Source: Actinomycetes bacterium (GTDB taxonomy: Bacteria; Actinomycetota; Coriobacteriia; Anaerosomatales; JAGXFU01). Taken from it: a DNA stretch of 64,000 nt. The stretch covers positions 1-64,000 of the forward strand of contig JAGXFU010000004.1 in the NCBI GenBank assembly GCA_024637115.1. The letters run 5' to 3'. Numbering within the stretch: the first letter of the stretch is position 1; each line of letters begins with the position of its first letter. The notes below the pieces were generated by a model, which saw only the letters and a program-made list of their open reading frames with translations, searched no databases and was not told where the DNA came from. Below are positions 6,990 to 15,489 of the stretch, piece after piece. The position numbers and the translations under genes were made by a program.

Positions 6990-9620
6990 CTAGGTCAGCC
7001 CAAGCAGAGAGCGTGCCGCCTTGAGTGCTTCATCGATACCCTCAGGATTACTGCCACCGGCCTGGGCCATCGTGGGCCTGCCACCGCCTCCGCCGCCGAT
7101 GTGCGGTGCCATCGTCTTTATCAACGTTCCTGCGTTGAATCCGGCTGCAACTGCTTCATCGCCACCCGCAGCCAGGAGGATCGGCTTGCCGCTCTCACGG
7201 TCAACGGCGGCCAAGACAACGGCTCCGCCCTTCATGCGAGCGCGGAAGTTGTCCGATATCGTGCGCAACCCCGTGGCCTTCATGTCCGGCACGCGTGCGA
7301 CCAGGATCGGATACCCAACATCTTCGACGTGCTCGAGAATCTCGATAACGCTCGTTTCAGACAGACTGTCTGCGGTCGCCTGGGCAGCCGACTCAAGCTC
7401 TTTGACGCGTGCAACGAGTGAACTTACGCGCTCGGATATGTCCAATCGCGCGACCTTGAGCACCGCGGCGGTCTCATCGATCTCGCGCTCCTCCCGCTCC
7501 ACCCACTCAAGGGCGTCAAAGGAGGTGACTGCCTCCATGCGTCGCGTATTGGCCCCGACACTACCCTCGCTGGTGATCTTCAAGAAACCGATCTCTGTAC
7601 TACGGGATACATGCGTGCCGCCGCACAACTCCTTGCTGAAGTTACCGATTTCCAACACTCGAACGAATTCGCCGTACTTCTCACCAAAGAGCGCAGTCAC
7701 GCCGCCCTCACGCGCCGAAGACAACGAGGTCTCGTAGGCACGAACCGGATGTCGCTCCATGATCTTGGCGTTCACCATGCGCTCTACCTTGGCGAGCTGC
7801 TCTGAGGTGGGTGCCTCGAAATGAGTGAAGTCAAAGCGAAGTCGGTCCGGAGCCACATGAGAACCCGACTGCTTCACGTGTTCCCCGAGCACGAGACGAA
7901 GCGCCCAATGCAACAGGTGTGTCGCCGTATGATTGCGTCGAATACGTTCGCGGCGCAACACATCGATTGATGCGGTGATGGACTCCCCTACCGAAAGCGA
8001 CCCCGCCTCAAGGACGCCCTTGTGGGCAACCAGCCCGGCGAGCGGAATAACGGCGTCATCAACACGAAACACCGCTCCTCCCGAACTCGCGATCGTACCC
8101 GTGTCGCCTACCTGCCCGCCCTGCTCGCCGTAGAACGGAGTACGGCTCAACACGATTTGCGCCGTCTCACCTTCGGCGAGAGAAACCTTCTGCTCACCGT
8201 CACGGATAATGGCGACAACTGTGGCGTCACTCACGTCCGACTCATACCCGACGAACTCGGTCTCACCGTCCGACGAGAGCGTGTCACTGAAGGCACCGCC
8301 GTACGTGTTCCACGACTCATCCTTGACGGCCGCACGTGCGCGATCTCGTTGGGCTTCCATCTCGCGCGTGAACGCTGCGGAGTCAACGGTGAGATTCTTC
8401 TCTGCGAGAATCTCGGTAGTCAACTCGAACGGGAATCCGTATGTATCGTGCATGGTGAAGGCCTTTACTCCGTCGAACTCAGTCTTGCCCTCACGGAGTA
8501 AGGTAGCGACCTCTTCTTCAAGGAAGACCAACCCTTGACGGAGCGTGGTTCCGAACCGTTGCTCCTCGGCATCTACGATGCGTGAAATGAGGTCATGGTG
8601 TTCGACGGTTTCGGGATACGCATCGCCCATCTGCTCAATCACCAGGTCAATCATTGCGGGAAGGAACGGCTCGGTGCGACCGAGCAACCGGCCGTGACGG
8701 ACGGCGCGTCGTAGGAGACGACGCAGTACGTAGCCGCGGCCCTCGTTGGAGGGAAGAATGCCATCGGCGATCATGAAGGTAACCGCACGTGCATGATCGG
8801 CCACGATGCGCAGGCTGATGTCGGACTTCTCACCGCTGCCATACGAGACACCCGTGAGTTCCTCGGCTTTGCCCATCAGCGTGCGCAAAACATCGGTCTC
8901 AAAGTTTGACTCAACGCCCTGAAGAATCGCCGCAATGCGCTCAAGGCCCATTCCAGTGTCGATATTCTGCTTTGGAAGAGGCGTGAGGACCCCATCCTCA
9001 TCGCGGTTGTACTGCATGAACACGAGGTTCCAGTACTCGAGATAGCGGTCGCAGTCACATCCGGGCGCACAATCGGGCGAATCACAGCCCAATTCGGGAC
9101 CCTGGTCATAGTAGAGTTCGGAACACGGACCGCATGGTCCGGTCGGTCCGGCAGACCAGAAGTTGTCTTTGGCCCCCATCCGAACGATGCGATCAGCTGG
9201 AACGCCCACCTCATCGCGCCAGATGACCTCGGACTCATCGTCGTCCTCGTAGATCGAATACCAGATGCGGTCAGGATCCAGACCGAGAACATCGACGGAG
9301 TACTCTTGCGCCCAGGCACATGCCTCTGACTTGAAGTAGTCGCCAAAGCTGAAGTTACCAAGCATCTCGAAGAAGCTGTGATGGCGGCCCGTGGTCCCAA
9401 TGATATCGATGTCAGTCGTGCGCACACACTTCTGCACGGTTGTCGCACGCGTGAAACCGAGGTCCTTCACACCCAAGAACACCGGTTTGAACTGAACCAT
9501 GCCCGCCGTCGTCAGCAGCAAAGACGGGTCATCGGGTATCAGGGATGAGCTGGGCAGACGTTTGCCGCCTTTGCTCTCAAAATACGAGAGGAAACTCTCG
9601 CGGATCTCAGCGGAGTTCAC
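6990..9620 (-). CDS. alaS: Alanyl-tRNA synthetase
   Basis: 876 residues, full length for AlaS. The class II catalytic core opens with the usual FLSYFESKGGKRLPSSSL and includes TTAGMVQFKPVFLG. The editing domain has HTATHLLHWALR near residue 562 and CGGTHVSRSTEIG near 664, giving the zinc ligands. The C-Ala domain ends with the Gly-rich HIGGGGGGRPTMAQAGG. It charges tRNA-Ala and clears Ser/Gly mischarging. An extra Cys-rich segment near residues 170-190 (CDSPDCAPGCDCD) is also seen in many Gram-positive AlaS proteins. It begins directly after the AI-2E-family gene with no gap and is followed by ruvX. Confidence 0.97.
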   Translation of the reverse strand: MNSAEIRESFLSYFESKGGKRLPSSSLIPDDPSLLLTTAGMVQFKPVFLGVKDLGFTRATTVQKCVRTTDIDIIGTTGRHHSFFEMLGNFSFGDYFKSEACAWAQEYSVDVLGLDPDRIWYSIYEDDDESEVIWRDEVGVPADRIVRMGAKDNFWSAGPTGPCGPCSELYYDQGPELGCDSPDCAPGCDCDRYLEYWNLVFMQYNRDEDGVLTPLPKQNIDTGMGLERIAAILQGVESNFETDVLRTLMGKAEELTGVSYGSGEKSDISLRIVADHARAVTFMIADGILPSNEGRGYVLRRLLRRAVRHGRLLGRTEPFLPAMIDLVIEQMGDAYPETVEHHDLISRIVDAEEQRFGTTLRQGLVFLEEEVATLLREGKTEFDGVKAFTMHDTYGFPFELTTEILAEKNLTVDSAAFTREMEAQRDRARAAVKDESWNTYGGAFSDTLSSDGETEFVGYESDVSDATVVAIIRDGEQKVSLAEGETAQIVLSRTPFYGEQGGQVGDTGTIASSGGAVFRVDDAVIPLAGLVAHKGVLEAGSLSVGESITASIDVLRRERIRRNHTATHLLHWALRLVLGEHVKQSGSHVAPDRLRFDFTHFEAPTSEQLAKVERMVNAKIMERHPVRAYETSLSSAREGGVTALFGEKYGEFVRVLEIGNFSKELCGGTHVSRSTEIGFLKITSEGSVGANTRRMEAVTSFDALEWVEREEREIDETAAVLKVARLDISERVSSLVARVKELESAAQATADSLSETSVIEILEHVEDVGYPILVARVPDMKATGLRTISDNFRARMKGGAVVLAAVDRESGKPILLAAGGDEAVAAGFNAGTLIKTMAPHIGGGGGGRPTMAQAGGSNPEGIDEALKAARSLLGLT

Positions 9621-10823
9621 TTAGTCACGCTCCTTGGCAGGTAGGTCGCACGATTCGTTGCCGGACCCTTTGGCAGACTCGGCTTCTTGCTCCGCCGGCG
9701 TCGGCTTCTTGCGGAACAACACCCCTTGCTCGGTGCCAAGAGGACGCTGCGTGTTCTTCTCGTAGTAGTACACGAACACGCCCTTGATGATCGCCGCCAC
9801 AGGAATCGCAACTACCAGCCCGACAAAACCGAATAGGACCCCGCCAACGAGCAGTGAGAATATCACGAGCAACGGGTGAAGGTCGACTTGCTCAGACATC
9901 ACTCGAGGAGTAACAAAGAGGTCCGTGATTTGCTGCGCAGCGAACGTCACCACGATCGCCAGAACAGGCGTCCACGGACCAACTGTCACGGCAGCCACAG
10001 CTGCAATCAGGCCGCCGAGGAGCGCGCCAACGTATGGGATGACGTTGAGAACGCCAGCGATCAGTCCGAGCACGAGTGCGTAGGGCACCCCGATGATCGC
10101 GAGGAAGACGGCGACCAACGTGCCCGTCATGAGGGACACGATGAACTGACCGCGAATGTAGCCGCCGAGCACATGGAGTACTGTGCTCCCGATCATCTCG
10201 GCTTCTTCGCGACGCCGGTCCCCGATAAGAGTGAGGATTTCAGTGTGCATCCGCGGCATGTCTCGCAGAATCCAGAATGCGATCACAAGCGAGAAGACGA
10301 TATTGAACAGAAAGCCGGCTGCCGCCCCGCCAGCTGAGACTAGGCCACTGGCGAGCGCCGCGCTCCACTGACCGAACCGGGCAGTGATCGTAGAACTGAT
10401 ATCGTCGAGCGCTTGTTGCGCCCACTGTGGTATCACGATACCTGCCAGACGGTCCTGCATTTGAAGCGAGAATGCCTGGGCACGCTCGTAGTAGCCGGGG
10501 AAGTCTCCAAGGAACTGCCCTATTTGATCTCCCAACACAGGGACAACGAAAGCGCTGAACGCCGAGAGCACGACGAGTCCACCCAGGTACCAAATCACCA
10601 CTGCAAGCGAGCGAGGCATGCCGCGAGCCGCCAGCTTTCGCACAGGTTGACGCAGCAGAAGAACCAAGAGTCCCGCCATGATGAACGGGGTCAGAGCCGC
10701 CGAGATGAGATTCAGGAACCACAGAATCCCGGCAACAACAATCACGACGCCGATCGTCGTCCATGCCCCGATTCCAACGCGAAGCACGCGCTCCCGTGCA
10801 CCTGGTGTTGATTGCTGATCCAT
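9621..10823 (-). CDS. AI-2E family transporter
   Basis: 400 residues, polytopic. Two or three hydrophobic segments occur near the N-terminus (ISAALTPFIMAGLLVLLL). A central amphipathic stretch follows, then a cluster of C-terminal membrane spans including VLGLIAGVLNVIPYVGALLGG, the signature of the AI-2E/PerM/YtvI family. The C-terminal tail is long, charged and cytoplasmic. Family members have been proposed to export autoinducer-2 or act as Na+/H+ antiporters; the substrate cannot be told here. The gene is often found directly before alaS in Gram-positives, as here. It starts 2 bp after the sigma-factor stop. Confidence 0.9.
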   Translation of the reverse strand: MDQQSTPGARERVLRVGIGAWTTIGVVIVVAGILWFLNLISAALTPFIMAGLLVLLLRQPVRKLAARGMPRSLAVVIWYLGGLVVLSAFSAFVVPVLGDQIGQFLGDFPGYYERAQAFSLQMQDRLAGIVIPQWAQQALDDISSTITARFGQWSAALASGLVSAGGAAAGFLFNIVFSLVIAFWILRDMPRMHTEILTLIGDRRREEAEMIGSTVLHVLGGYIRGQFIVSLMTGTLVAVFLAIIGVPYALVLGLIAGVLNVIPYVGALLGGLIAAVAAVTVGPWTPVLAIVVTFAAQQITDLFVTPRVMSEQVDLHPLLVIFSLLVGGVLFGFVGLVVAIPVAAIIKGVFVYYYEKNTQRPLGTEQGVLFRKKPTPAEQEAESAKGSGNESCDLPAKERD

Positions 10824-10825
10824 TG

Positions 10826-11617
10826 CTAGTAGGGCTCTCTCACGATGTTATCGCGTAGCACCTTGAGGGTCTTGCGCAGCAGTCGAGACACCTGCATCTG
10901 CGAGATATCGAGTTTGCGAGCGATCTCAGTCTGCGTCAATCCTTCAAAGAACCGAAGGTAGAGTACCCTCTGCTCTTGCGGAGTCAGGAACTTCAGTGCG
11001 GCCGACAGAGTCGTTCGGTCCTCGACTGTTGCCATGAGTTGATCGTCTTTTCCGATGTATTCAAGAATGCTGAATGAGTCCGAACCGTCACCGCGATCAC
11101 TCTCAAGTGAAACGAAGTTGTACGCCTCTGACGTCTCCATCGCCTCAAGAACCTCCTCGGTGCTGACACCGAGTTCTGTCGCGATCTCCGCAATCGTTGG
11201 CGAGCGCTGCAGTCGCTGCGTCAATGCGTCTATGGCCCTATTGACCTTGAAGGATAGCTCCTGCAAACGCCGCGGGACTTTGATCGCCCAGCCTTTGTCT
11301 CGGAAATGGCGCTTGAGTTCCCCGACGATGGTAGGCGTTGCGTACGTGGTGAACTCGACCTCACGCCCCGTGTCGAATCTGTCGATCGCCTTGATCAGAC
11401 CGATCGTGCCGACCTGGATCAGGTCGTCGATGGGCTCACCGCGATTCCGGAACCTGCTCGCAAGGTACTTCACCAGGTTCAAGTACATGGTGATGAGTTC
11501 GTCGCGAGCCTCCTCATCATTGTTATCGCGATAGCGCGCGAACAGTTCCCGGGTCAACTTCTTGTCCCAGGAGAGTTTACGTGACTGTTTCTTTTGAGAG
11601 TTCCTAGCTCTCGGCAT
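10826..11617 (-). CDS. SigB/SigF-type RNA polymerase sigma factor
   Basis: 263 residues. Region 2 shows LVKYLASRFRNRGEPIDDL followed by QVGTIGLIKAIDRFD. Region 3 has the KVPRRLQEL motif, and the region 4 helix-turn-helix reads LTQTEIARKLDISQMQVSR. This is the group 3 (SigB/F/G) layout of general stress and sporulation sigma factors. The gene overlaps by 14 bp the HATPase gene just upstream, which should encode its anti-sigma factor. No RsbV-type antagonist is nearby, so the release switch must be encoded elsewhere or work differently. The family is certain; the regulon is unknown. Confidence 0.93.
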   Translation of the reverse strand: MPRARNSQKKQSRKLSWDKKLTRELFARYRDNNDEEARDELITMYLNLVKYLASRFRNRGEPIDDLIQVGTIGLIKAIDRFDTGREVEFTTYATPTIVGELKRHFRDKGWAIKVPRRLQELSFKVNRAIDALTQRLQRSPTIAEIATELGVSTEEVLEAMETSEAYNFVSLESDRGDGSDSFSILEYIGKDDQLMATVEDRTTLSAALKFLTPQEQRVLYLRFFEGLTQTEIARKLDISQMQVSRLLRKTLKVLRDNIVREPY

Positions 11618-12008
11618 TAGGCAGCTCCACAGAAATGCGCTTCACCAAGCGCAGGTAGGGACCCTGCTCGTCAGAAGACAGCTCGTAGTGATCACAGACT
11701 GACTGCAGGATGAACGTCGCGTATGCCGCGCGTCGCTCGGCTTCTTCGTCGGTGACACGCACTTCACCAGACAGGGCAACCCGGACTTCGAAAGAGTCTT
11801 CGGCAACGGTGAACGCAAGATCGATCACCGAATCGTTATGAGCGTGATCTACCGCATAGACAAATGCTTCCTCGGCGGCAATGCGCACGTCGTCGACATC
11901 TTCATACGTCATATCAAGCCGGCTCACGAGTGCTGCAGCCGTCATTCTGACGGTCTTGGCATACTCCGCTCGTGACGGCACGGAGAGCACAATACGATCT
12001 GCGGACAT
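11604..12008 (-). CDS. Anti-sigma factor, RsbW/SpoIIAB-like HATPase
   Basis: 134 residues from an ATG at 12008, chosen because GGAGG sits 4 nt upstream; an ATG 15 bp earlier is possible. The GHKL ATPase pattern is present: DVRIAAEEAFVYAVDHAH carries the N-box acidic/Asn region, and a closing segment with DEQGPYLRLVKRI completes the fold. Proteins of this type hold SigB/SigF sigma factors inactive and may phosphorylate an antagonist. The overlap with the downstream sigma gene strongly suggests translational coupling and a partner relationship. The N-box reads EEAFVYAVDHAH rather than the classical EAxxNAxxH, so an Asp stands at the usual Asn position and ATP binding or kinase activity could be altered. 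Confidence 0.85.
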   Translation of the reverse strand: MSADRIVLSVPSRAEYAKTVRMTAAALVSRLDMTYEDVDDVRIAAEEAFVYAVDHAHNDSVIDLAFTVAEDSFEVRVALSGEVRVTDEEAERRAAYATFILQSVCDHYELSSDEQGPYLRLVKRISVELPNAES

Positions 12009-12045
12009 CATTCCTCCGAACATCCAGGTACTTTGTCAGGCGCGG

Positions 12046-12399
12046 CTAGCGGGCGCGGGCGCCACGCATGAACCGCCTCAACGTCGTTCCAATCGCACTC
12101 GCGGCAATCGAGGGGGCATTCGCGGCTTCTCGCACCACGTTGGTTGCCGAGGACACCGTGTCTGACACCTCTTCGAAGCGCGTCACGATTCCATCCACTC
12201 TAAGGAGCTCGGCGTTGACGGCATTGACCGTCACTTCCGCATTCTCCAACAATGGCATCAATCGCTCATCGACATCATCCATCAACTGTCGGGCCGATCG
12301 GGATGTCTTGAGCACATCGAGCAACACGACGACCAAAGCGATACAGGCCGCGGTCGCAGCGATGATAAGCACAACAAGCAATACAGACTGAACTTCCAA
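12046..12399 (-). CDS. DUF948-like membrane-anchored coiled-coil protein
   Basis: 117 residues from a TTG at 12399 with GAGG 5 nt upstream; a GTG 6 bp earlier is an alternative. One N-terminal membrane segment (about 5-28) is followed by a long helical region with heptad-like spacing of hydrophobic residues (LMDDVDERLMPLLENAEVTVNAV). It ends in a basic tail (RRFMRGARAR). This is the shape of DUF948 proteins such as YtxG, which are associated with general stress operons. It lies 37 bp upstream of the anti-sigma gene, which fits a stress-operon role. Confidence 0.75.
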   Translation of the reverse strand: MEVQSVLLVVLIIAATAACIALVVVLLDVLKTSRSARQLMDDVDERLMPLLENAEVTVNAVNAELLRVDGIVTRFEEVSDTVSSATNVVREAANAPSIAASAIGTTLRRFMRGARAR

Positions 12400-12467
12400 A
12401 ACCACCTCGCATGCAGTGCGAACAGGTCATTTGAGTGTAGCAGAGGGTCGCGGGCATCGACAGATAC

Positions 12468-13784
12468 TCAGGAGTCACTCTCTTTGGCGCGAAGCGCCTT
12501 CAGAAGCGCCATTCGCTCGGCTTCCCAACCCCGCTCTCCCGGACCGAAGAACACATCATGCTCGAGTCCCTCGGGTAGATAGCGCTGCTCCACCCAGTGA
12601 CCAGGATGATCGTGCGGGTAGAGATACGGTCCGTACTCCTCGGCACCAGGCCTGTGTCGATCTCGAAGGTGAGCCGGAACGTGTCGAGCCGGACCGCTTC
12701 GCACATCGGCAAGTGCGGCGTCGATCGCAAGGTAGCCCGCATTCGATTTGGGAGCGAGTGCCATGTAGACCGCTGCCTGCGCAAGATTGATGCGACACTC
12801 AGGCCAGCCAATGAACTCGGCCGATTTCACGGCCGCATGCGCGATCAGTAGCGCACGAGGATCAGCGTTTCCAACATCTTCGGAGGCAAATATCAGGATC
12901 CTGCGAGCGATGAATTTAGGGTCCTCGCCCCCGTGAATCATGCGTGCCAGCCAGTAGATGGCCGCGTCCGGGTCAGACCCTCGCATTGATTTGATGAACG
13001 CGGAGATCACATCGTAGTGAACGTCCCCGTCCTTGTCATACGGAAGGGAGCGGGTCTGCGTGACATCGCGCACGGTGGGCTCGTCGATGAGAATCGGTCG
13101 CTCTTCTCCGACAGATCCGCCTGCGGCGAGCTCCAGAGTGGTGAGCGCCACGCGCGCATCGCCTCCTGCGGTTAGGACGATGAAATCCTCGGCGGCCTGA
13201 TCCAAGGCGTACCGACCCGCGAGACCGCGCTCATCCTCGACAGCCCTGCCAACGATTCGCCGAATCTCCTCGTCACTCAGAGCCGCAAGCTCGATGACGC
13301 GAGAACGACTAATGAGCGGTGCGTTCACTTCGAAGAAGGGATTCTCCGTGGTGGCCCCCACGAGCGTGACCAGGTTGTCTTCGACCGCATGGAGCAGCGC
13401 GTCCTGCTGAGACTTTGAGAACCGATGAATCTCGTCGACAAAGAGAATGGTCCGACGAGCGTTGAGCTTGAGGCGCGACGATGCCGCCTCTATCTCTGCA
13501 CGCAGTTCCTTTACGCCGGACGTGACGGCCGAAACCTCAGCAAAATGCGCCTTGGTGATGCCGGCAATGATTCGCGCGAGCGATGTCTTGCCGGTCCCCG
13601 CCGGGCCGTAGAGGATGAGTGACTGCAGACGGTCCTGCTCGATTGACGCTCGCAGAGCGGTACCTTCGCCAAGGACCGCACCCTGCCCAACGAACTCTTC
13701 GAGCGTGCGCGGTCGCATACGAGCAGCAAGTGGTGCAGCCGCTCTCAGGGCCTCACTGGCAGATTCATCGAACAGACTGTCCAC
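12468..13784 (-). CDS. rarA: Replication-associated recombination protein RarA (MgsA)
   Basis: 438 residues from a GTG at 13784, 16 bp after the preceding stop. A longer frame to 13856 would overlap the neighbour. The AAA+ core has RPRTLEEFVGQ, Walker A GPAGTGKTSLAR, Walker B LFVDEIHRF, sensor I ATTENPFFE and the C-terminal MgsA domain with SMRGSDPDAAIYWLARM. RarA acts at stalled replication forks together with SSB and clamp-loader components. In Bacillus the homologue (yrvN) lies close to the 6S RNA bsrA and aspS, and the same grouping appears here. Confidence 0.95.
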   Translation of the reverse strand: MDSLFDESASEALRAAAPLAARMRPRTLEEFVGQGAVLGEGTALRASIEQDRLQSLILYGPAGTGKTSLARIIAGITKAHFAEVSAVTSGVKELRAEIEAASSRLKLNARRTILFVDEIHRFSKSQQDALLHAVEDNLVTLVGATTENPFFEVNAPLISRSRVIELAALSDEEIRRIVGRAVEDERGLAGRYALDQAAEDFIVLTAGGDARVALTTLELAAGGSVGEERPILIDEPTVRDVTQTRSLPYDKDGDVHYDVISAFIKSMRGSDPDAAIYWLARMIHGGEDPKFIARRILIFASEDVGNADPRALLIAHAAVKSAEFIGWPECRINLAQAAVYMALAPKSNAGYLAIDAALADVRSGPARHVPAHLRDRHRPGAEEYGPYLYPHDHPGHWVEQRYLPEGLEHDVFFGPGERGWEAERMALLKALRAKESDS

Positions 13785-13800
13785 GCGACGCGCGACGCGT

Positions 13801-14400
13801 CTACTCGGTCGCGCGCAGCACCTGGCGCTCAATGAGTTCACTATCAACGAACCCACGGTAGCGGTAGGTGATGTACCCGTCGGAGTCGACGAAGATCAGG
13901 TACGGCGTGAAGGAAATCCCCAGAAAATCCTCGGACATGAGGCGCGCAACACGGTTTGCGGTGTCATCCTCAAGCAGATCAGGTGAAACTGTGATCTTGC
14001 CCGTGTCGGAGATGACCACGTACGTGCCGGCGTCATACGCAACGAGTTCAATGAGTCCTCGGTAATCCTTGAGAACCGTGTCAATCTCCTCACGCTGATC
14101 ATCGGACGTCTTCTGATTGCTGTCGTAGAAGAAGACGATCATTGGCTGACCGGTATCGAGACGATCGGCGAGTTCTGATGTAATGACCTCGGAATCCGTG
14201 GGGAACGGTTCGTATGTCTGTTCCTCAAGAGCGGTCATGTCCGGCGTGGCTTCTTCATCGGTCGCCGCTGCGCCGCTTGCAGGCGGTGCCTGCGTCTGGG
14301 CAGTGACCTCACCGGACGATTCCGTATCTCCCCCGCCGCCACATCCAGCGAGTGAGATAACCATCAGTGCTACTACAAGTGCTGCGACTAGTCTGCGCAT
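13801..14400 (-). CDS. Thioredoxin-fold lipoprotein without the CXXC site
   Basis: 199 residues from an ATG at 14400 with GGAGGAAAC just upstream. A lipobox (ISLAGCGG) ends the signal peptide, so it should be anchored outside the membrane. After a Thr/Pro/Ala-rich linker comes a thioredoxin-like domain. It contains MIVFFYDSNQKTSDDQ, where thioredoxins have a CXXC helix, and later the cis-Pro strand ISFTPYLIFVDSDG. Both redox cysteines are missing, so disulfide exchange is unlikely. The position downstream of ccsB and resB suggests a link to cytochrome c maturation or surface redox proteins, perhaps as a chaperone. It may be transcribed by read-through from the 6S RNA gene ending about 30 nt upstream. 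Confidence 0.75.
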   Translation of the reverse strand: MRRLVAALVVALMVISLAGCGGGGDTESSGEVTAQTQAPPASGAAATDEEATPDMTALEEQTYEPFPTDSEVITSELADRLDTGQPMIVFFYDSNQKTSDDQREEIDTVLKDYRGLIELVAYDAGTYVVISDTGKITVSPDLLEDDTANRVARLMSEDFLGISFTPYLIFVDSDGYITYRYRGFVDSELIERQVLRATE

Positions 14401-14429
14401 TCTGTTTCCTCCGCCCGCCCGCCATAACG

Positions 14430-14604
14430 AACCCCGCCTTGCCGTGGTACGACGCGGTGAATCCCCGCCTAAGCAGGTGGGTGCCCGCACCGCCGTTTCC
14501 AGCTTCCTCCGAAGAGGATACCTGTCTGCGACGAGATGTGAGGCTCCCGTACAAGTAGTGTTGGTCCAACCGATTATGCCGAAACCACGAGCAAGGCGAA
14601 GCCC
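14430..14604 (-). ncRNA. ssrS: 6S RNA
   Basis: The RNA would be about 175 nt, the usual size. Its ends (14604-14585 and 14447-14432 on the minus strand) form a closing stem of about 16 bp: CUUCGCCUUGC-U-CGUGG pairs with CCACGGCAAGGCGGGG with one bulged U and some G-U pairs. Inside are a UUCG-capped hairpin (14505-14518) and, in the 3' half, GAAGC, AAACGGCG and GGGCACCCACCUGC followed by a hairpin and UUCACC. These are the conserved 6S landmarks as I remember them from Gram-positive and deltaproteobacterial sequences. 6S RNA mimics an open promoter and holds sigma-70 RNA polymerase. A good promoter lies exactly upstream. Synteny (aspS, 6S, rarA) matches Bacillus bsrA. No alignment or covariance search could be run. 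Confidence 0.82.
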
Positions 14605-14611
14605 TGTTTGT

Positions 14612-14640
14612 AGTGTACCGCCTGGAAGTGACACCGACAA
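14612..14640 (-). promoter_or_regulatory. Sigma-70 type promoter of the 6S RNA gene
   Basis: On the minus strand the -35 hexamer TTGTCG (14640-14635) is followed by a 17-bp spacer and the -10 hexamer TACACT (14617-14612). A start at G14604, 7 nt after the -10, coincides with the 5' end of the closing stem of the 6S structure. That agreement is independent support for both calls. Confidence 0.7.
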
Positions 14641-14661
14641 CGACACGCGCGACGAGCGGTC

Positions 14662-15489
14662 CTAGTTGAAATACTCAGAGTGCAGTGACGTGGTGAGCAA
14701 GGAGGTGAAGAACAGTGAGCCTACAGCGAGGGCGAAACCGATTGTGAGCAGCAGAGCTGCCGATCGACCCTTCAGGCCAAAGAATCGCCTTAGGTGAAGG
14801 TATATCCCGTATACGAACCAGGTAATGAGCGACCACGTCTCGACCGGATCCCAGCCCCAGTAGCGCCCCCAGGAGTAGTAAGCCCAGATGGCGCCCGTCA
14901 ACATGCCGATTCCCCAGAATGCGAACGTGAGCCCGGCGAATCGATAGGACTCTCGATCGAGTACGTCTCTCGAAGGCGGCGTGAATCGCTGCACGAATTC
15001 CGAGCTGTGAAACACGTAGAAGACCGATGCGCCGAGGGACATCAAAGCTGCTGCGAACGCAACGAAGTAAAAGCACACGTGCAAGACCAGCCACACGCCG
15101 GTGAATGTAGGAGGCAGCATCTGGACTTCAGGGCCGGTGTAGATACCGAGCCCGAGCACAAGGAGTGTGGCGGGATAGATGATCACCGAGAGTGATCTGA
15201 GCCGAGGAGTACGCCAGACGAGGAACAGAAACAGCGCCATCGCCATCCACGAGTTCGACGAGAGTACCTCATAGCGCGTCAGATACGGTCCGTGCGAAGC
15301 ACCATACCAGCGGAGAAGCAGCGCGCAGCTCTGGATAACAAAGCCGATTGCGGCGAGCAGATGCCCCGCCTTCTCGAGCCGTGGTTTGGACATGATCGTG
15401 CCAAAGACGGCAAGACCCACCGCAATCGCGTACGTCACCATCGCGAACAGGTGCGCGACAACTTCAGCCGATAGTGCCCACTCTCTCAT
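14662..15489 (-). CDS. ccsB: Cytochrome c biogenesis protein CcsB (CcsA/ResC type)
   Basis: 275 residues, about eight membrane segments. The Trp-rich haem-handling signature WGRYWGWDPVETWSL lies near residue 206-220, with conserved His residues in flanking loops (LVLHVCFYF and others). With ResB it forms system II, which carries haem across the membrane and attaches it to CXXCH cysteines of secreted apocytochromes. It overlaps resB by 4 bp, and resB in turn follows the giant cytochrome gene by 32 bp, so enzyme and substrate are in one operon. Confidence 0.93.
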   Translation of the reverse strand: MREWALSAEVVAHLFAMVTYAIAVGLAVFGTIMSKPRLEKAGHLLAAIGFVIQSCALLLRWYGASHGPYLTRYEVLSSNSWMAMALFLFLVWRTPRLRSLSVIIYPATLLVLGLGIYTGPEVQMLPPTFTGVWLVLHVCFYFVAFAAALMSLGASVFYVFHSSEFVQRFTPPSRDVLDRESYRFAGLTFAFWGIGMLTGAIWAYYSWGRYWGWDPVETWSLITWFVYGIYLHLRRFFGLKGRSAALLLTIGFALAVGSLFFTSLLTTSLHSEYFN

